From Crateriforma conspicua (GTDB lineage Bacteria; Planctomycetota; Planctomycetia; Pirellulales; Pirellulaceae), in NCBI RefSeq assembly GCF_007752935.1, contig NZ_CP036319.1, positions 5,746,501 through 5,810,500 on the forward strand: DNA of 64,000 bases. The letters are read 5' to 3'. Below, piece after piece: positions 19,033 to 27,966 of the stretch; position 1 is the first letter of the stretch, and every line of letters begins with the position of its first letter. A model generated the notes under the pieces. It searched no databases, was not told the DNA's origin, and saw nothing but the letters and a program-made list of their open reading frames with translations. A program made the position numbers and the translations under genes.

Positions 19033-20352
19033 ATGTCATCCCGCCGCAACAACATCTCACGCGTGAAGCGTATTCATCGACGCCAACTACTTCGTGGTTG
19101 GGGTGCGGTGGGAATCAGCCTGCCTTTTTTGGAATGCATGCAGGAAAGCGTGTCGGCCGGGGAAACACATACCAGTTCGCCGCCCAAGCGTTCGGTATGG
19201 ATCTGTGCCGGACTGGGGTTCCATGCCCCGTTCTTGTTCCCTGCCGAACCGGGTCCTCTGAAGCCGAACACGCCCTACCTAAAACAGCTTCGGGATCACT
19301 TGGACCAGGTGACCTTGTTTTCCGGACTTTCGCATCCCGAACAACAGGGCAACAACGGACATGCGTCATCGTTGACATTCCTGACGTCGGCCCAACGCCC
19401 CGGATTAGCCGGATTCAAGAACACGATCTCGATCGACCAATTGATCGCACAGCGAATCGGAATGCAGACACGCTTTCCCTATTTAGCGTTGTCAACATCG
19501 GGGCGATCCCTTTCTTGGACATCCGGCGGTGTCCCGATTCCGGGATCCATGTCGCCATCCCAGTTGTTTCGCGAACTGTTTCTGCAAGGAAACGAACAAC
19601 AAATCGCATCAGAGATCGCTCGGCTACGTCGAGGACACAGCATCCTGGACACCGTCACCCAGAGTGCCAACACGATGGCAAAACAGTTGGGATCAAACGA
19701 CCGACACAAGCTGCAAGAGTATTTTCAGTCCGTGCGTGAACTGGAACACCGGCTGACACAATCGGAAGGTTGGGTTCGGCGTCCCAAACCCAAGGTTGAC
19801 GCGGAACAGCCGGACGACATCCGTGACAAGTTGATGGCAATTGAGCGTCAATCGGCCATGTACGACATGATCACGCTTGCCCTGCAAACCGATAGCACGC
19901 GAACCATTACTTTTGGAATCAGCGGCTTGAATGCTGCACCCAAGATTCCCGGCGTCGCCAGCGATTGGCACGGCTTATCCCATCACGGGAAAGACCCGGC
20001 AAAAATCGAAGAATTGAAACTGATCGAGCAGGCCGAATTCGCTGCATTCGCAAATTTTCTGGGTGGGCTGCGGAATATCCAAGAAGGCGACTGTACCCTG
20101 CTGGATCAGACCACCGTCGTTTACGGTTCCAATCTCGGAAACGCCAGCTCGCACGATTGGCACAATTTGCCGATCTTGGTCGCCGGTGGCGGATATCGGC
20201 ACGGACAATACGTCGCGCACGATCCCAACCAAAACACACCGCTTGCCAACTTGTTCGTTGGTATCGCCCAAGGCGTGGGCATCGAAATTGATCAATTCGG
20301 CAGCAGCGTGTCCGCTGGAATTCGCGGACTGGAAACTCAGGCAAACGCATGA
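19033..20352 (+). CDS. Tat-exported DUF1552 protein
   Basis: A protein of 439 residues if it starts at the ATG at 19033. A GTG at 19018 that overlaps the stop of the preceding gene would add five residues and is also plausible. HRRQLLRGWGAVGISLPFLE is a Tat-type leader. SVRELEHRLTQSE and STRTITFGISGLN are typical of DUF1552. The family is found next to DUF1592 proteins in planctomycetes and verrucomicrobia, which is the case here, so the two proteins probably act together in the periplasm. Nothing is known of a reaction; the fold may relate to DUF1501/alkaline-phosphatase-like proteins (weak inference). Its stop overlaps the start of the macrodomain gene. Confidence 0.9.
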   Translation: MSSRRNNISRVKRIHRRQLLRGWGAVGISLPFLECMQESVSAGETHTSSPPKRSVWICAGLGFHAPFLFPAEPGPLKPNTPYLKQLRDHLDQVTLFSGLSHPEQQGNNGHASSLTFLTSAQRPGLAGFKNTISIDQLIAQRIGMQTRFPYLALSTSGRSLSWTSGGVPIPGSMSPSQLFRELFLQGNEQQIASEIARLRRGHSILDTVTQSANTMAKQLGSNDRHKLQEYFQSVRELEHRLTQSEGWVRRPKPKVDAEQPDDIRDKLMAIERQSAMYDMITLALQTDSTRTITFGISGLNAAPKIPGVASDWHGLSHHGKDPAKIEELKLIEQAEFAAFANFLGGLRNIQEGDCTLLDQTTVVYGSNLGNASSHDWHNLPILVAGGGYRHGQYVAHDPNQNTPLANLFVGIAQGVGIEIDQFGSSVSAGIRGLETQANA

Positions 20353-20885
20353 CGTCCATCGAAACCGTAGTCGGCGATATCACCACGATATCATGCGATG
20401 CAATTGTCAACGCAGCCAATTCAACCCTACTGGGCGGCGGCGGGGTCGATGGTGCGATTCACCGTGTCGCCGGAACAGCACTGCGCGAAGCCTGTCGACA
20501 GTTACCTGAAATTGAACCCAACGTACGCTGCCCCGTGGGCGGTTGTCGCGTCACACCCGCGTTCGGTCTGCCCGCCAAGCATGTGATTCATTGCGTCGGC
20601 CCCATCTATCGCGGCGGAAATCACGACGAACATCAGCAACTGGTGTCTTGCTATGAACGTGCGATCTGGATCGCCGCTTCCTTGGGTCTATCGCATTTGA
20701 CTTTCCCCGCAATCAGTTGCGGTGCCTATCGGTTTCCGATCGACAAAGCGGCAACGATTTCGGTTCGCGCCGTCCACCGAGCAGTGCTTTCCGAACCCGG
20801 CATTCAACGCGTTACGCTGGTCGCGTTTGACGATATCATGCACCGAATGTGGACGAAAGAATTGAAACAGGTCCGAGCGGAATAA
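20349..20885 (+). CDS. Macrodomain protein (O-acetyl-ADP-ribose deacetylase type)
   Basis: A single macrodomain of 178 residues that binds ADP-ribose and probably removes the acetyl group from O-acetyl-ADP-ribose or reverses ADP-ribosylation. DAIVNAANSTLLGGGGVDGAI is the adenine/ribose-binding signature of the MacroD/YmdB class, and FPAISCGAYRFP is the phosphate-binding loop. The ATG overlaps the stop of the DUF1552 gene (ATGA), so the two are translationally coupled. That is odd, because a cytoplasmic ADP-ribose enzyme is tied to an exported protein pair. There is no signal peptide. Confidence 0.93.
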   Translation: MTSIETVVGDITTISCDAIVNAANSTLLGGGGVDGAIHRVAGTALREACRQLPEIEPNVRCPVGGCRVTPAFGLPAKHVIHCVGPIYRGGNHDEHQQLVSCYERAIWIAASLGLSHLTFPAISCGAYRFPIDKAATISVRAVHRAVLSEPGIQRVTLVAFDDIMHRMWTKELKQVRAE

Positions 20886-21054
20886 ACCAATCGCACGCCG
20901 GTCGGTTCGTCCAGTCCGTCCGCAGAAATGCCAGGCCGCCGACGTCTTGATGCATCGCCGCGTCGCCACTGCGGCGGCAGGTTTGACGATGCATTCGCTT
21001 TTATCTAACAGTGCCTTTCCCACCCCCGCCTTCATCACTGATTGGATCCCCGCC

Positions 21055-23229
21055 ATGCGATTGATACGCTCCTTCACGCTACGATTCGGCTTTTCGTTTC
21101 TGACCACCTTGATCAGCGTCGCCGGTTTGACACCGGCGGGATACGCGAACGAACCACCGGCCGGATTCACCGCTCTTTTGGCCGATGATTCGCTGGACGG
21201 TTGGTCGCACAAGGGAAATTGGTCGATCAATTCCGGGGTGGTCGCTCGTGAAGGTTCGGGCGGACCATTGACCTATCAAGACGGACCGCTGCCGGACGAT
21301 TTCGAGTTACGATTCGAATGGAAGGTCGCCAAAGGTAGCAACAGCGGCATCTACTATCGGCCCGGCCAGTACGAATACCAAATCCTGGACAACACCACGC
21401 ATCGCGATGGAGCGAACCCACGAACTAGCGCAGCGTCTTTGTACTTTTGTATGCAGCCGTCGCGTGATGTGACACGCGCGGCCGGTCAATGGAATACCGG
21501 CCGCATCGTCTGCAAGGACACCGTGATTCAGCATTGGTGCAACGGTGTGAAGGTCATCGATTTTGACTACGAAGATCCGCGATGGCAGTTCCATGTCGAT
21601 CTGCTGCGCAAACGCGGCGGCAATCTTTCCGATCGTGATGGGAAACTATGGCTTCAGGACCATGGCGATCCGGTGTGGTTTCGCAACATCTATTTGCGAG
21701 CCATCCCAGACGAAGAATCGCTGCAGCGGTCGGAGGTCACGCCGGCCAGCATTTCGGACGACGTGCTAAAGAAAGAAGCTGAGAAACTCGACGGGATCAT
21801 GAAGCGACGCCAAAAGGCAGGTGAGGCTGCGGACGAAAAGCAATCGGCAACGCGACGTCCGAACATCATTTACGTCATGGCGGACGACTTGGGATACGGT
21901 GATCTGGGCTGTTATGGACAATCGAAAATCCGCACCCCGAACCTGGATCAGATGGCGGCTGAGGGCATTCGTTTCACCGATCACTATGCCGGGCATACCG
22001 TTTGCCGGCCTTCGCGTTTGGTGCTTTGGACCGGCCAGCATGTCGGCCACACACGACTGATTGGCAACGCGTCCCGCGACCTGAATGGTTCGGAAATCAC
22101 GGTGGCCAAACTGTTGCAAGACGCCGGTTACGCGACGGGCGGGGTGGGCAAATGGGCTTTGGGAAACGTCGATACGCCCGATGAAATTGATAACGCCGGG
22201 CATCCCAACAACAACGGCTTTGATTACTGGTTCGGATACATGAACCAGTCCAACGCTCACAACTACTATCCGGCTTTTCTGTGGGAAAATGATCGCATCG
22301 TCACCTTGAAAGGAAACGTTATTGATGACATTCCCAACGGCCGTGGCCGCGTGGCGAAAGACAAAATGACCTACAGCCACGACGTGATGGTGGAAAAGGC
22401 TTTTGAATTTATACGCCGCAATGCATCGGCCCCTTTTTTGTTGCACATGCACCTGACGATTCCCCACGCCAATAATGAAGCCGGACGCGTTCATGGCGAT
22501 GGAATGGAAGTTCCCGACTATGGTGTTTACGCCAACGAATCTTGGCCGAATCCGGAAAAGGGTTTCGCAGCGATGATTGGCCGCTTGGACAGCGACATGG
22601 GGCGATTGTTCGACTTGCTGGACGAAAAAGATATTGCCAAAGACACGTTGGTGATCTTCACATCGGATAACGGCCCGCACCACGAGGGTGGTCACGACGA
22701 AGAGTTTTTTGACAGCAACGGCGTTCTACAAGGGGCGAAACGTTCGATGCACGAAGGTGGCATTCGGGTCCCCTTCATCGCTCGATGGCCGGGGAAGATT
22801 GTCGCGGGCAGCACCAGTGACTGGCCGTCCGCTTTCTGGGATTTTTTGCCGACCGCCTGCGATCTGGCAGGTGTCGACCCGCCAGCATCCATTGACGGGG
22901 TCAGCTACTTGCCGGCCCTGCTGGGTCAGACCCCGGCAGGTGGAGATCGATACCTTTACTGGGCCAGTTCCGAAGGCGATACCTCCGTCGGCATCCGACG
23001 CGGTCGATGGAAACTGGTGAATTATCCGCCGACGCAGAAACGACGCCCCAAAACCGGTATCGCGGCGATCGCTGAAAACGGATGGCGTTTATACGATCTG
23101 GCGAACGACCCGGCGGAAAAGAATGACATGGCCGGGCAACATCCCGAAAGAGTGCGCCGGATGCTGGAAGAAGTCCGCGGCGACGGGCTGTGGGATGAAC
23201 CACAGCCCGCCCACGGTTTGACAAACTAG
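21055..23229 (+). CDS. Secreted DUF1080-sulfatase fusion
   Basis: A 724-residue exported fusion. The ATG at 21055 gives a clean leader ([20 protein letters not shown]). Residues 36-216 form a DUF1080 (3-keto-glycoside hydrolase/LamG-like) module with [34 protein letters not shown] and [16 protein letters not shown]. After a charged linker (about 217-267) comes a complete sulfatase: [26 protein letters not shown] at 317-321 as the formylglycine site, [18 protein letters not shown] for the metal site, and [12 protein letters not shown]. The N-terminal half probably binds or hydrolyses the sugar whose sulfate the second half removes. Its end overlaps the convergent isomerase gene by four bases. 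Confidence 0.93.
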   Translation: MRLIRSFTLRFGFSFLTTLISVAGLTPAGYANEPPAGFTALLADDSLDGWSHKGNWSINSGVVAREGSGGPLTYQDGPLPDDFELRFEWKVAKGSNSGIYYRPGQYEYQILDNTTHRDGANPRTSAASLYFCMQPSRDVTRAAGQWNTGRIVCKDTVIQHWCNGVKVIDFDYEDPRWQFHVDLLRKRGGNLSDRDGKLWLQDHGDPVWFRNIYLRAIPDEESLQRSEVTPASISDDVLKKEAEKLDGIMKRRQKAGEAADEKQSATRRPNIIYVMADDLGYGDLGCYGQSKIRTPNLDQMAAEGIRFTDHYAGHTVCRPSRLVLWTGQHVGHTRLIGNASRDLNGSEITVAKLLQDAGYATGGVGKWALGNVDTPDEIDNAGHPNNNGFDYWFGYMNQSNAHNYYPAFLWENDRIVTLKGNVIDDIPNGRGRVAKDKMTYSHDVMVEKAFEFIRRNASAPFLLHMHLTIPHANNEAGRVHGDGMEVPDYGVYANESWPNPEKGFAAMIGRLDSDMGRLFDLLDEKDIAKDTLVIFTSDNGPHHEGGHDEEFFDSNGVLQGAKRSMHEGGIRVPFIARWPGKIVAGSTSDWPSAFWDFLPTACDLAGVDPPASIDGVSYLPALLGQTPAGGDRYLYWASSEGDTSVGIRRGRWKLVNYPPTQKRRPKTGIAAIAENGWRLYDLANDPAEKNDMAGQHPERVRRMLEEVRGDGLWDEPQPAHGLTN

Positions 23230-24200
23230 CCGGTCGGCTGGGCGACTTTGCTTGCGACTTTCTCAAGCAACGCCTTGGTACGTTTAATTCCTTCGAATTC
23301 GTCCAGTTCGCGGCCTTCGTATTCGATGCCGACGTACCCGTGATAACCGAACTCCAGGACGATATCCATCATCTTGAAATAGTCCGTGTTGACTTCGTTG
23401 CCTTCCGAATCGAAGTCATGTGACTTCGCGCTAACGGCCTTTGCAAAAGGCATCAATTCGCGAACCCCTTGATAGCGATCGTAAATCTCGGGGTTGTCGC
23501 CACGCTTGATGTAGAAGTTGCCAAAGTCGGGCAGGGTACCACAGTTATCCATGCCGACCTTTTCGATCGTGCCGGCCAACCACTGTCCGTTGCTGGACAA
23601 TCCGCCATGGTTTTCAACCAAGACGTTCAAACCATGCGGCTTGGCGTACTCGCTGAGACGGGCCAGACCGTCGGCGGCCAACTTTTGCTGTTCTTCGTAG
23701 CTGCCCGCACTGCTGGCGTTGACACGGATGCTGTGACATCCCAAGAACGTCGCGGCGTCGACCCATTTGTGGTGTTTCTCAACCGCTTCCTTCCGCTTGG
23801 CTTCATCGGGATCGCCGATGCGACCTTCGCGGTCAACCATGATCAACAGGCTTTTAACACCGTGATCATCACAGCGTTGTTTCAGATCGGCCAAGTACGT
23901 TTTGTCTTCCGCCTTGTCCATGAAGAACTGGTTGACGTATTCAATGGCTTCGATACCGAATTCTTCTTTGGCAACACGAGGAAAATCCAAGTTAGTCAGT
24001 GACTTGGATTCATCACGCAACGTTCGGTGAAGTGACCATTCGGCCAGCGAAATCTTGAACGGTGCGTCGCCGCCGTGACTGTCGGCGAATGCGGCGGAGG
24101 GAACCAGGCCGCGTGACGCCATGGTTGCTGCGGCAACCGAGGCGGCCGAAGCGGCCAGGAATTGACGGCGTGAAGCGGTTTTGGATTGGAAGGTTTTCAT
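23226..24200 (-). CDS. Tat-exported sugar phosphate isomerase/epimerase-like protein
   Basis: A 324-residue TIM-barrel protein of the xylose-isomerase-like (AP endonuclease 2) family with a Tat leader ([22 protein letters not shown]). [12 protein letters not shown] opens the barrel. Candidate metal ligands are in [35 protein letters not shown] and [17 protein letters not shown], which give the usual Glu/Asp/His/Glu set. It would isomerise or epimerise a sugar, or cut a keto-glycoside, in the periplasm. The gene reads towards the DUF1080-sulfatase fusion and overlaps its end by four bases, so antisense effects are possible. Confidence 0.88.
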   Translation of the reverse strand: MKTFQSKTASRRQFLAASAASVAAATMASRGLVPSAAFADSHGGDAPFKISLAEWSLHRTLRDESKSLTNLDFPRVAKEEFGIEAIEYVNQFFMDKAEDKTYLADLKQRCDDHGVKSLLIMVDREGRIGDPDEAKRKEAVEKHHKWVDAATFLGCHSIRVNASSAGSYEEQQKLAADGLARLSEYAKPHGLNVLVENHGGLSSNGQWLAGTIEKVGMDNCGTLPDFGNFYIKRGDNPEIYDRYQGVRELMPFAKAVSAKSHDFDSEGNEVNTDYFKMMDIVLEFGYHGYVGIEYEGRELDEFEGIKRTKALLEKVASKVAQPTG

Positions 24201-24379
24201 CGCGTTTCAACGGGGTGGAAGCAAGGAGGGTCGTTCCCCGGGTTCGACGTCACACCACCCGAGGCAAAGCGACAGTTTAGCCAGCGGACCGGCGCGGTGC
24301 GAGTTGGCGGCCGCCAATGCTGGCCCCCTCGCTGGATTGTACGACGGCCACCGAGGAGACCATCGGAACAACCCCGGGT

Positions 24380-24556
24380 TTAGAAAAGCGTATAGATAAA
24401 CGGAGCCGCGGGTGACGATGCGATCACCGTCACCAATGCCACCAAGGCCAAACTGACCAGGATCGGCAACATCCACCACTTTTTCTCCTGCCGGATGAAC
24501 TGCCAAAACTCGCGGATCAATCCGGGATCAGCCGGCGGTCTGTCTTCGGCGGGCAT
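24380..24556 (-). CDS. DUF5989 family small membrane protein
   Basis: A protein of 58 residues starting at the ATG at 24556. The N-terminal half is soluble (LIREFWQFIRQEKKWW), followed by one membrane segment (PILVSLALVALVTVIA) and the ending APFIYTLF. The EKKWW-x-x-P entry and the APFIYTLF ending fit my memory of DUF5989, short proteins encoded beside NodU-type carbamoyltransferases and SxtJ-like proteins, exactly as here. It may anchor or partner the carbamoyltransferase at the membrane (inference). It is the last gene of the three-gene unit, 83 bases after the preceding one. Confidence 0.8.
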   Translation of the reverse strand: MPAEDRPPADPGLIREFWQFIRQEKKWWMLPILVSLALVALVTVIASSPAAPFIYTLF

Positions 24557-24639
24557 GCGATTTCTCTTTCGGTTGACACTCACGTGCGGTGCTGTCGTTG
24601 CATCGCCGGGATCCCCATGACGGCCCAAGAACGGTGGAT

Positions 24640-24864
24640 TCAGTACATCGCATCATAGTCCTGACGCCGACTGTCCACCGAACAGGGCAACCACTGTGGA
24701 CGATTTCTGTCGCGACGGCCCAATGGATCGCTGCCCATGATTCTGCGAAACAGCGCGATCGGACAAACCACCAACATATAGACAACGATCAACGCCACGG
24801 TCGTCACCGCGTGAGCAACGACGGCGGCGAAGGACGCCATCTTGTGGGCAAAAGACTTCAACAT
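24640..24864 (-). CDS. SxtJ-like small membrane protein
   Basis: A 74-residue protein with one or two membrane-spanning stretches (FAAVVAHAVTTVALIVVYML, then VCPIALF) followed by a basic tail (RRIMGSDPLGRRDRNRPQW). The ATG at 24864 overlaps the end of the carbamoyltransferase gene, so the two are translationally coupled. The P-x-x-x-x-R-x-x-G-x-DPL-x-R ending is what I associate with SxtJ-family proteins, found in saxitoxin and many glycan or lipid gene clusters beside carbamoyltransferases. Function unknown. Confidence 0.72.
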   Translation of the reverse strand: MLKSFAHKMASFAAVVAHAVTTVALIVVYMLVVCPIALFRRIMGSDPLGRRDRNRPQWLPCSVDSRRQDYDAMY

Positions 24865-26606
24865 GATTCGCGTTTGTCCAACAGATGATTCTGAATCACA
24901 CAACAATCCATCCCAGATTTTTGGAAGCAACGATACGCATCGACGGGACTGGCAACGATGGGTTCGTCCTTCACGTTAAAGCTGGTGTTCACCAGCATCG
25001 GACATCCGGTCATCCGATCGAACTGTTGGATCAAATGATACAACTTAGGGTTCTGATCCCGGGTCAATGTCTGCACCCGAGCGGTGCCGTCGGCATGGAT
25101 GATCGCCGGTGCGATTTCGGCCGCGGCTTTGACCGGAACAATGAAGGACATCCAAGGGCTTTCAAAATCGCCCGATACTTGGAAATATTTGGTCACTCGT
25201 TCGGCCAAAACGACTGGTGCGAAAGGTCGAAAAGGTTCACGGAACTTGATCGCTTGATTCATTCGATCACGCACGTCATCGCCGCGTGGATCGGCCAAGA
25301 TACTTCTGCGGCCGACGGCGCGAGGCCCGAATTCCATCGGCCCGTCCATCCATCCGACGACTTGACCGTCGGCCAGACGCCGCGCCACTTCGTCGATCAA
25401 TGCTTCGTCCGTTAAGGAACGAAAGTTCGCACCGATTTGCCTTAGCTCTTGACTGGATTGCTGTGAATCATAGACCGGCCCCAGGCACGCGTTTTGCATC
25501 GAGTATTGCGAAACCGCTTGGCCCTCCACAGCAGCGTCGTCCAACACTGCTCGATCGATCAGCAGCGCGGCGCCCACGGCACCGCCGGCATCACCGGGGG
25601 CGGGCGGCACATGGAGATGCTGAAACGGGGTTTCGACCAACAAGCGACCGTTAGCCTTTCCGTTCAAGGCCACACCGCCTGCGATGCACAATGCATCGGC
25701 AGCGTGCAAACGATGCAGATGATTCGCGGTTCGCAACAATATGTCTTCGGTAACTTTTTGTATGGATGCCGCTAAGTCACGATGAAAGTCCGTGATCGGT
25801 TCATCCGCCCTTCGCGGTGTTTGATCGAACACATCGGCGAATCGTTGATTCGTCATCTTCAATGAATCGACAAACCCAAAGAACTCTTGATTCAAACGAA
25901 ACGAACCATCCGAAGCGACATTCAGCAGTTCTGATTCGATCGCCTGGGCATACTTTGGCGTTCCGTATGCCGCCAAGCCCATCAACTTGTATTCGCCTGA
26001 ATTGACGGTAAACCCACAGAAATACGTGAACGCGGAATACAACAGCCCCAGCGAATGCGGGTAACGCAATTGATGGGTCAACTGGATTTGCTGACCGTCG
26101 GACCAACCCAGGCTTGTCGTCGCCCATTCGCCCACGGCATCACACACCAGAACAGCGGCATTGGGCCAGGGGCATGTCCACGCGGCACTGGCCGCGTGCG
26201 CCAAATGATGGTCGACAAAGTGCATCTTGCCCACGTACCGTCGTCCATCGCCCGCAACTTGGTCCAATCGCCGCCGAAGCGTTTTTCGCAGATTTAATTT
26301 GCCTTTGATCCAGGACGGCATTGCGGTTGTGAAAGGACGCAGAGATCGCGGCGCGGTTGCCAGAAACGATTCCATCAGCCGATCGAACTTCCGGATCGGC
26401 TTCTCATAAAACACGACATGGTCCAAATCACCGGGCGAAAGCTTTGCGGCATCCAAGCAGTACCGGATAGCGGACTCCGGAAAACCGGCATCATGCTTGA
26501 TTCGGCTAAATCGTTCCTCCTGAGCGGCAGCAACAATCCGCCCGTCACGCACCAAGCACGCTGCTGAGTCATGAAAGAAAGCGGAAATGCCCAGCGTCGT
26601 GGTCAA
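24858..26606 (-). CDS. Carbamoyltransferase (NodU/TobZ family)
   Basis: An enzyme of about 582 residues that would transfer a carbamoyl group from carbamoyl phosphate, through carbamoyl-adenylate, to a hydroxyl of a sugar or natural product. The N-terminal Kae1-like domain starts LGISAFFHDSAACLV and contains DHHLAHAASAAW, the metal/adenylate histidines. The C-terminal YrdC-like part has GPMEFGPRAVGRRSILADPR, and NTSFNVKDEPIV near the end is typical. The start is uncertain: the TTG at 26606 fits family N-termini best, but the frame is open to a GTG at 26705. It heads a unit with SxtJ-like and DUF5989 membrane proteins. The acceptor is unknown. Confidence 0.9.
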   Translation of the reverse strand: MTTTLGISAFFHDSAACLVRDGRIVAAAQEERFSRIKHDAGFPESAIRYCLDAAKLSPGDLDHVVFYEKPIRKFDRLMESFLATAPRSLRPFTTAMPSWIKGKLNLRKTLRRRLDQVAGDGRRYVGKMHFVDHHLAHAASAAWTCPWPNAAVLVCDAVGEWATTSLGWSDGQQIQLTHQLRYPHSLGLLYSAFTYFCGFTVNSGEYKLMGLAAYGTPKYAQAIESELLNVASDGSFRLNQEFFGFVDSLKMTNQRFADVFDQTPRRADEPITDFHRDLAASIQKVTEDILLRTANHLHRLHAADALCIAGGVALNGKANGRLLVETPFQHLHVPPAPGDAGGAVGAALLIDRAVLDDAAVEGQAVSQYSMQNACLGPVYDSQQSSQELRQIGANFRSLTDEALIDEVARRLADGQVVGWMDGPMEFGPRAVGRRSILADPRGDDVRDRMNQAIKFREPFRPFAPVVLAERVTKYFQVSGDFESPWMSFIVPVKAAAEIAPAIIHADGTARVQTLTRDQNPKLYHLIQQFDRMTGCPMLVNTSFNVKDEPIVASPVDAYRCFQKSGMDCCVIQNHLLDKRESC

Positions 26607-26672
26607 TACGTTGGCCCTGTCTGATGATTGGTCTCTGGCTGCGACAAATTGGCTCGCACCCGTCAGAATAGT

Positions 26673-26701
26673 TTGACACGCCAGCGCGACGGCAGGAAGA
26701 T
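26673..26701 (+). promoter_or_regulatory. Candidate promoter of the aldo/keto reductase gene
   Basis: TTGACA (26673-26678), a 17-base gap and GAAGAT (26696-26701) form a plausible vegetative-sigma promoter with a perfect -35 box. It fires towards the aldo/keto reductase gene and is followed directly by the palindrome at 26706. Confidence 0.4.
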
Positions 26702-26705
26702 TCAC

Positions 26706-26723
26706 ACCCCAAGCTTTTGGGGT
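26706..26723. promoter_or_regulatory. Palindrome in the divergent promoter region (possible operator)
   Basis: ACCCCAA (26706-26712) and TTGGGGT (26717-26723) are perfect inverted repeats around GCTT. They lie just downstream of the candidate promoter and between the divergent carbamoyltransferase and aldo/keto reductase genes, where a repressor site would be expected. A role as an RNA hairpin in the leader is the alternative. Confidence 0.4.
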
Positions 26724-26764
26724 CTTCCCTCAATCCGAAACCCGCCCACCCACGAAGGTGCACC

Positions 26765-27877
26765 ATGCGCCGCCGGTCATTTTTAGGTTCCGTTTCAACC
26801 ACCGTGGGAATCGGGTCGATCCAATCGGCCGCCGGTCGCGCCGACGATTTGGCGGGGATGAACCAAAAGCCGGACGCCGACGTTCCGCCAACACACCGCA
26901 GCGAACCGGTTGACGGTATGCCGCGACGTAAATTGGGACGGACGCCGATTCATGTTTCGATTGCGACGTATCCCGGTTTGGCATTGATGCGAACCGACGC
27001 CGCCGGGGCCCGTCGTTCGCTACATGATTCGTTCAAACGTGGCGTCAACTACTTCGACGTCGCGCCTGCTTATGGCAAAGACGGCGAATGTGAAATCAAG
27101 ATGGGGCAGGGTTTGCAAGGCTTGAACCGGAATGATTACGTGCTGTCCTGCAAGACCAAGGCTCGTGACAAAGCCGGCATGCAGGCAGAATTGCAGCGTT
27201 CGCTGGATCGGTTACAGACGGACTATTTCGATCTGTATCAACTTCACTGCTTGATCAAGCCTCAAGAAGTTGTCGAAGCTTTGGGTCCTGGCGGTGCCAT
27301 GGAAGGCATCCTGGAGGCACAAAAGCAGGGGAAGATCAGGCACATCGGTTTCAGTGCACACACCACGAAATCGGCACTTCGTGCGTTGCGTCACTTCGAC
27401 TTTGACACGGTGATGTTTCCCATCAATTTCGCGGAATACTACACCATCGGTTTTGGAAAACAGATCATTGAACTTGCCAACCAACGCGGCACAGCGATCC
27501 TGGGCATGAAGACGCTGGGCTATGGGCGTTGGCCAAAGGGTGTCGAGAAGACACGGCAATGGTGGTACCGAACGGTGGAATCGGATGAACACGTTCGGAT
27601 GGCTTTGCAATTTACGTTAGGGTTCCCCGGTGTCGTCACGACCGTTCCACCGTCCTGGCCAGACCTTTGGGACAAAGTGATCGATCAGTCCAAACAGATT
27701 GACGTCGCGGGTGAGAATCTGCACGACGCAAAGCTGCTTCGACGGATGAAAAATCTTGCGCAAGGGTGCGAAAGCATCTTCCACCGCTTTGAACAATCGA
27801 TCGCCGAAAACCGCCCGGAACCCGGGGTTTTCTACGCCGACAGCCCGCACGAAAAACCGCCCTGCATGCGAGCATGA
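26765..27877 (+). CDS. Exported aldo/keto reductase
   Basis: A protein of 370 residues from the ATG at 26765, preceded by GAAGGTG. MRRRSFLGSVSTTVGIGS is a Tat-type leader. The TIM barrel has the aldo/keto reductase catalytic set: FDVAPAYGKDG (Asp and Tyr), SCKTK (Lys) and LYQLHCL (His). IRHIGFSAHTTKSAL follows as in other family members. It would reduce or oxidise a carbonyl using NADP carried out through Tat. The C-terminal part after residue 300 is a helical extension. It diverges from the carbamoyltransferase gene and precedes an M20 amidohydrolase. Confidence 0.9.
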   Translation: MRRRSFLGSVSTTVGIGSIQSAAGRADDLAGMNQKPDADVPPTHRSEPVDGMPRRKLGRTPIHVSIATYPGLALMRTDAAGARRSLHDSFKRGVNYFDVAPAYGKDGECEIKMGQGLQGLNRNDYVLSCKTKARDKAGMQAELQRSLDRLQTDYFDLYQLHCLIKPQEVVEALGPGGAMEGILEAQKQGKIRHIGFSAHTTKSALRALRHFDFDTVMFPINFAEYYTIGFGKQIIELANQRGTAILGMKTLGYGRWPKGVEKTRQWWYRTVESDEHVRMALQFTLGFPGVVTTVPPSWPDLWDKVIDQSKQIDVAGENLHDAKLLRRMKNLAQGCESIFHRFEQSIAENRPEPGVFYADSPHEKPPCMRA

Positions 27878-27966
27878 TCACGTAAACCGTGCCGGGCCCG
27901 CCGACCGAGTCTACAATCGGACATCAGCGACGATGTTTGACCTGGGTGACTTTGGTGGAAAAGGCG

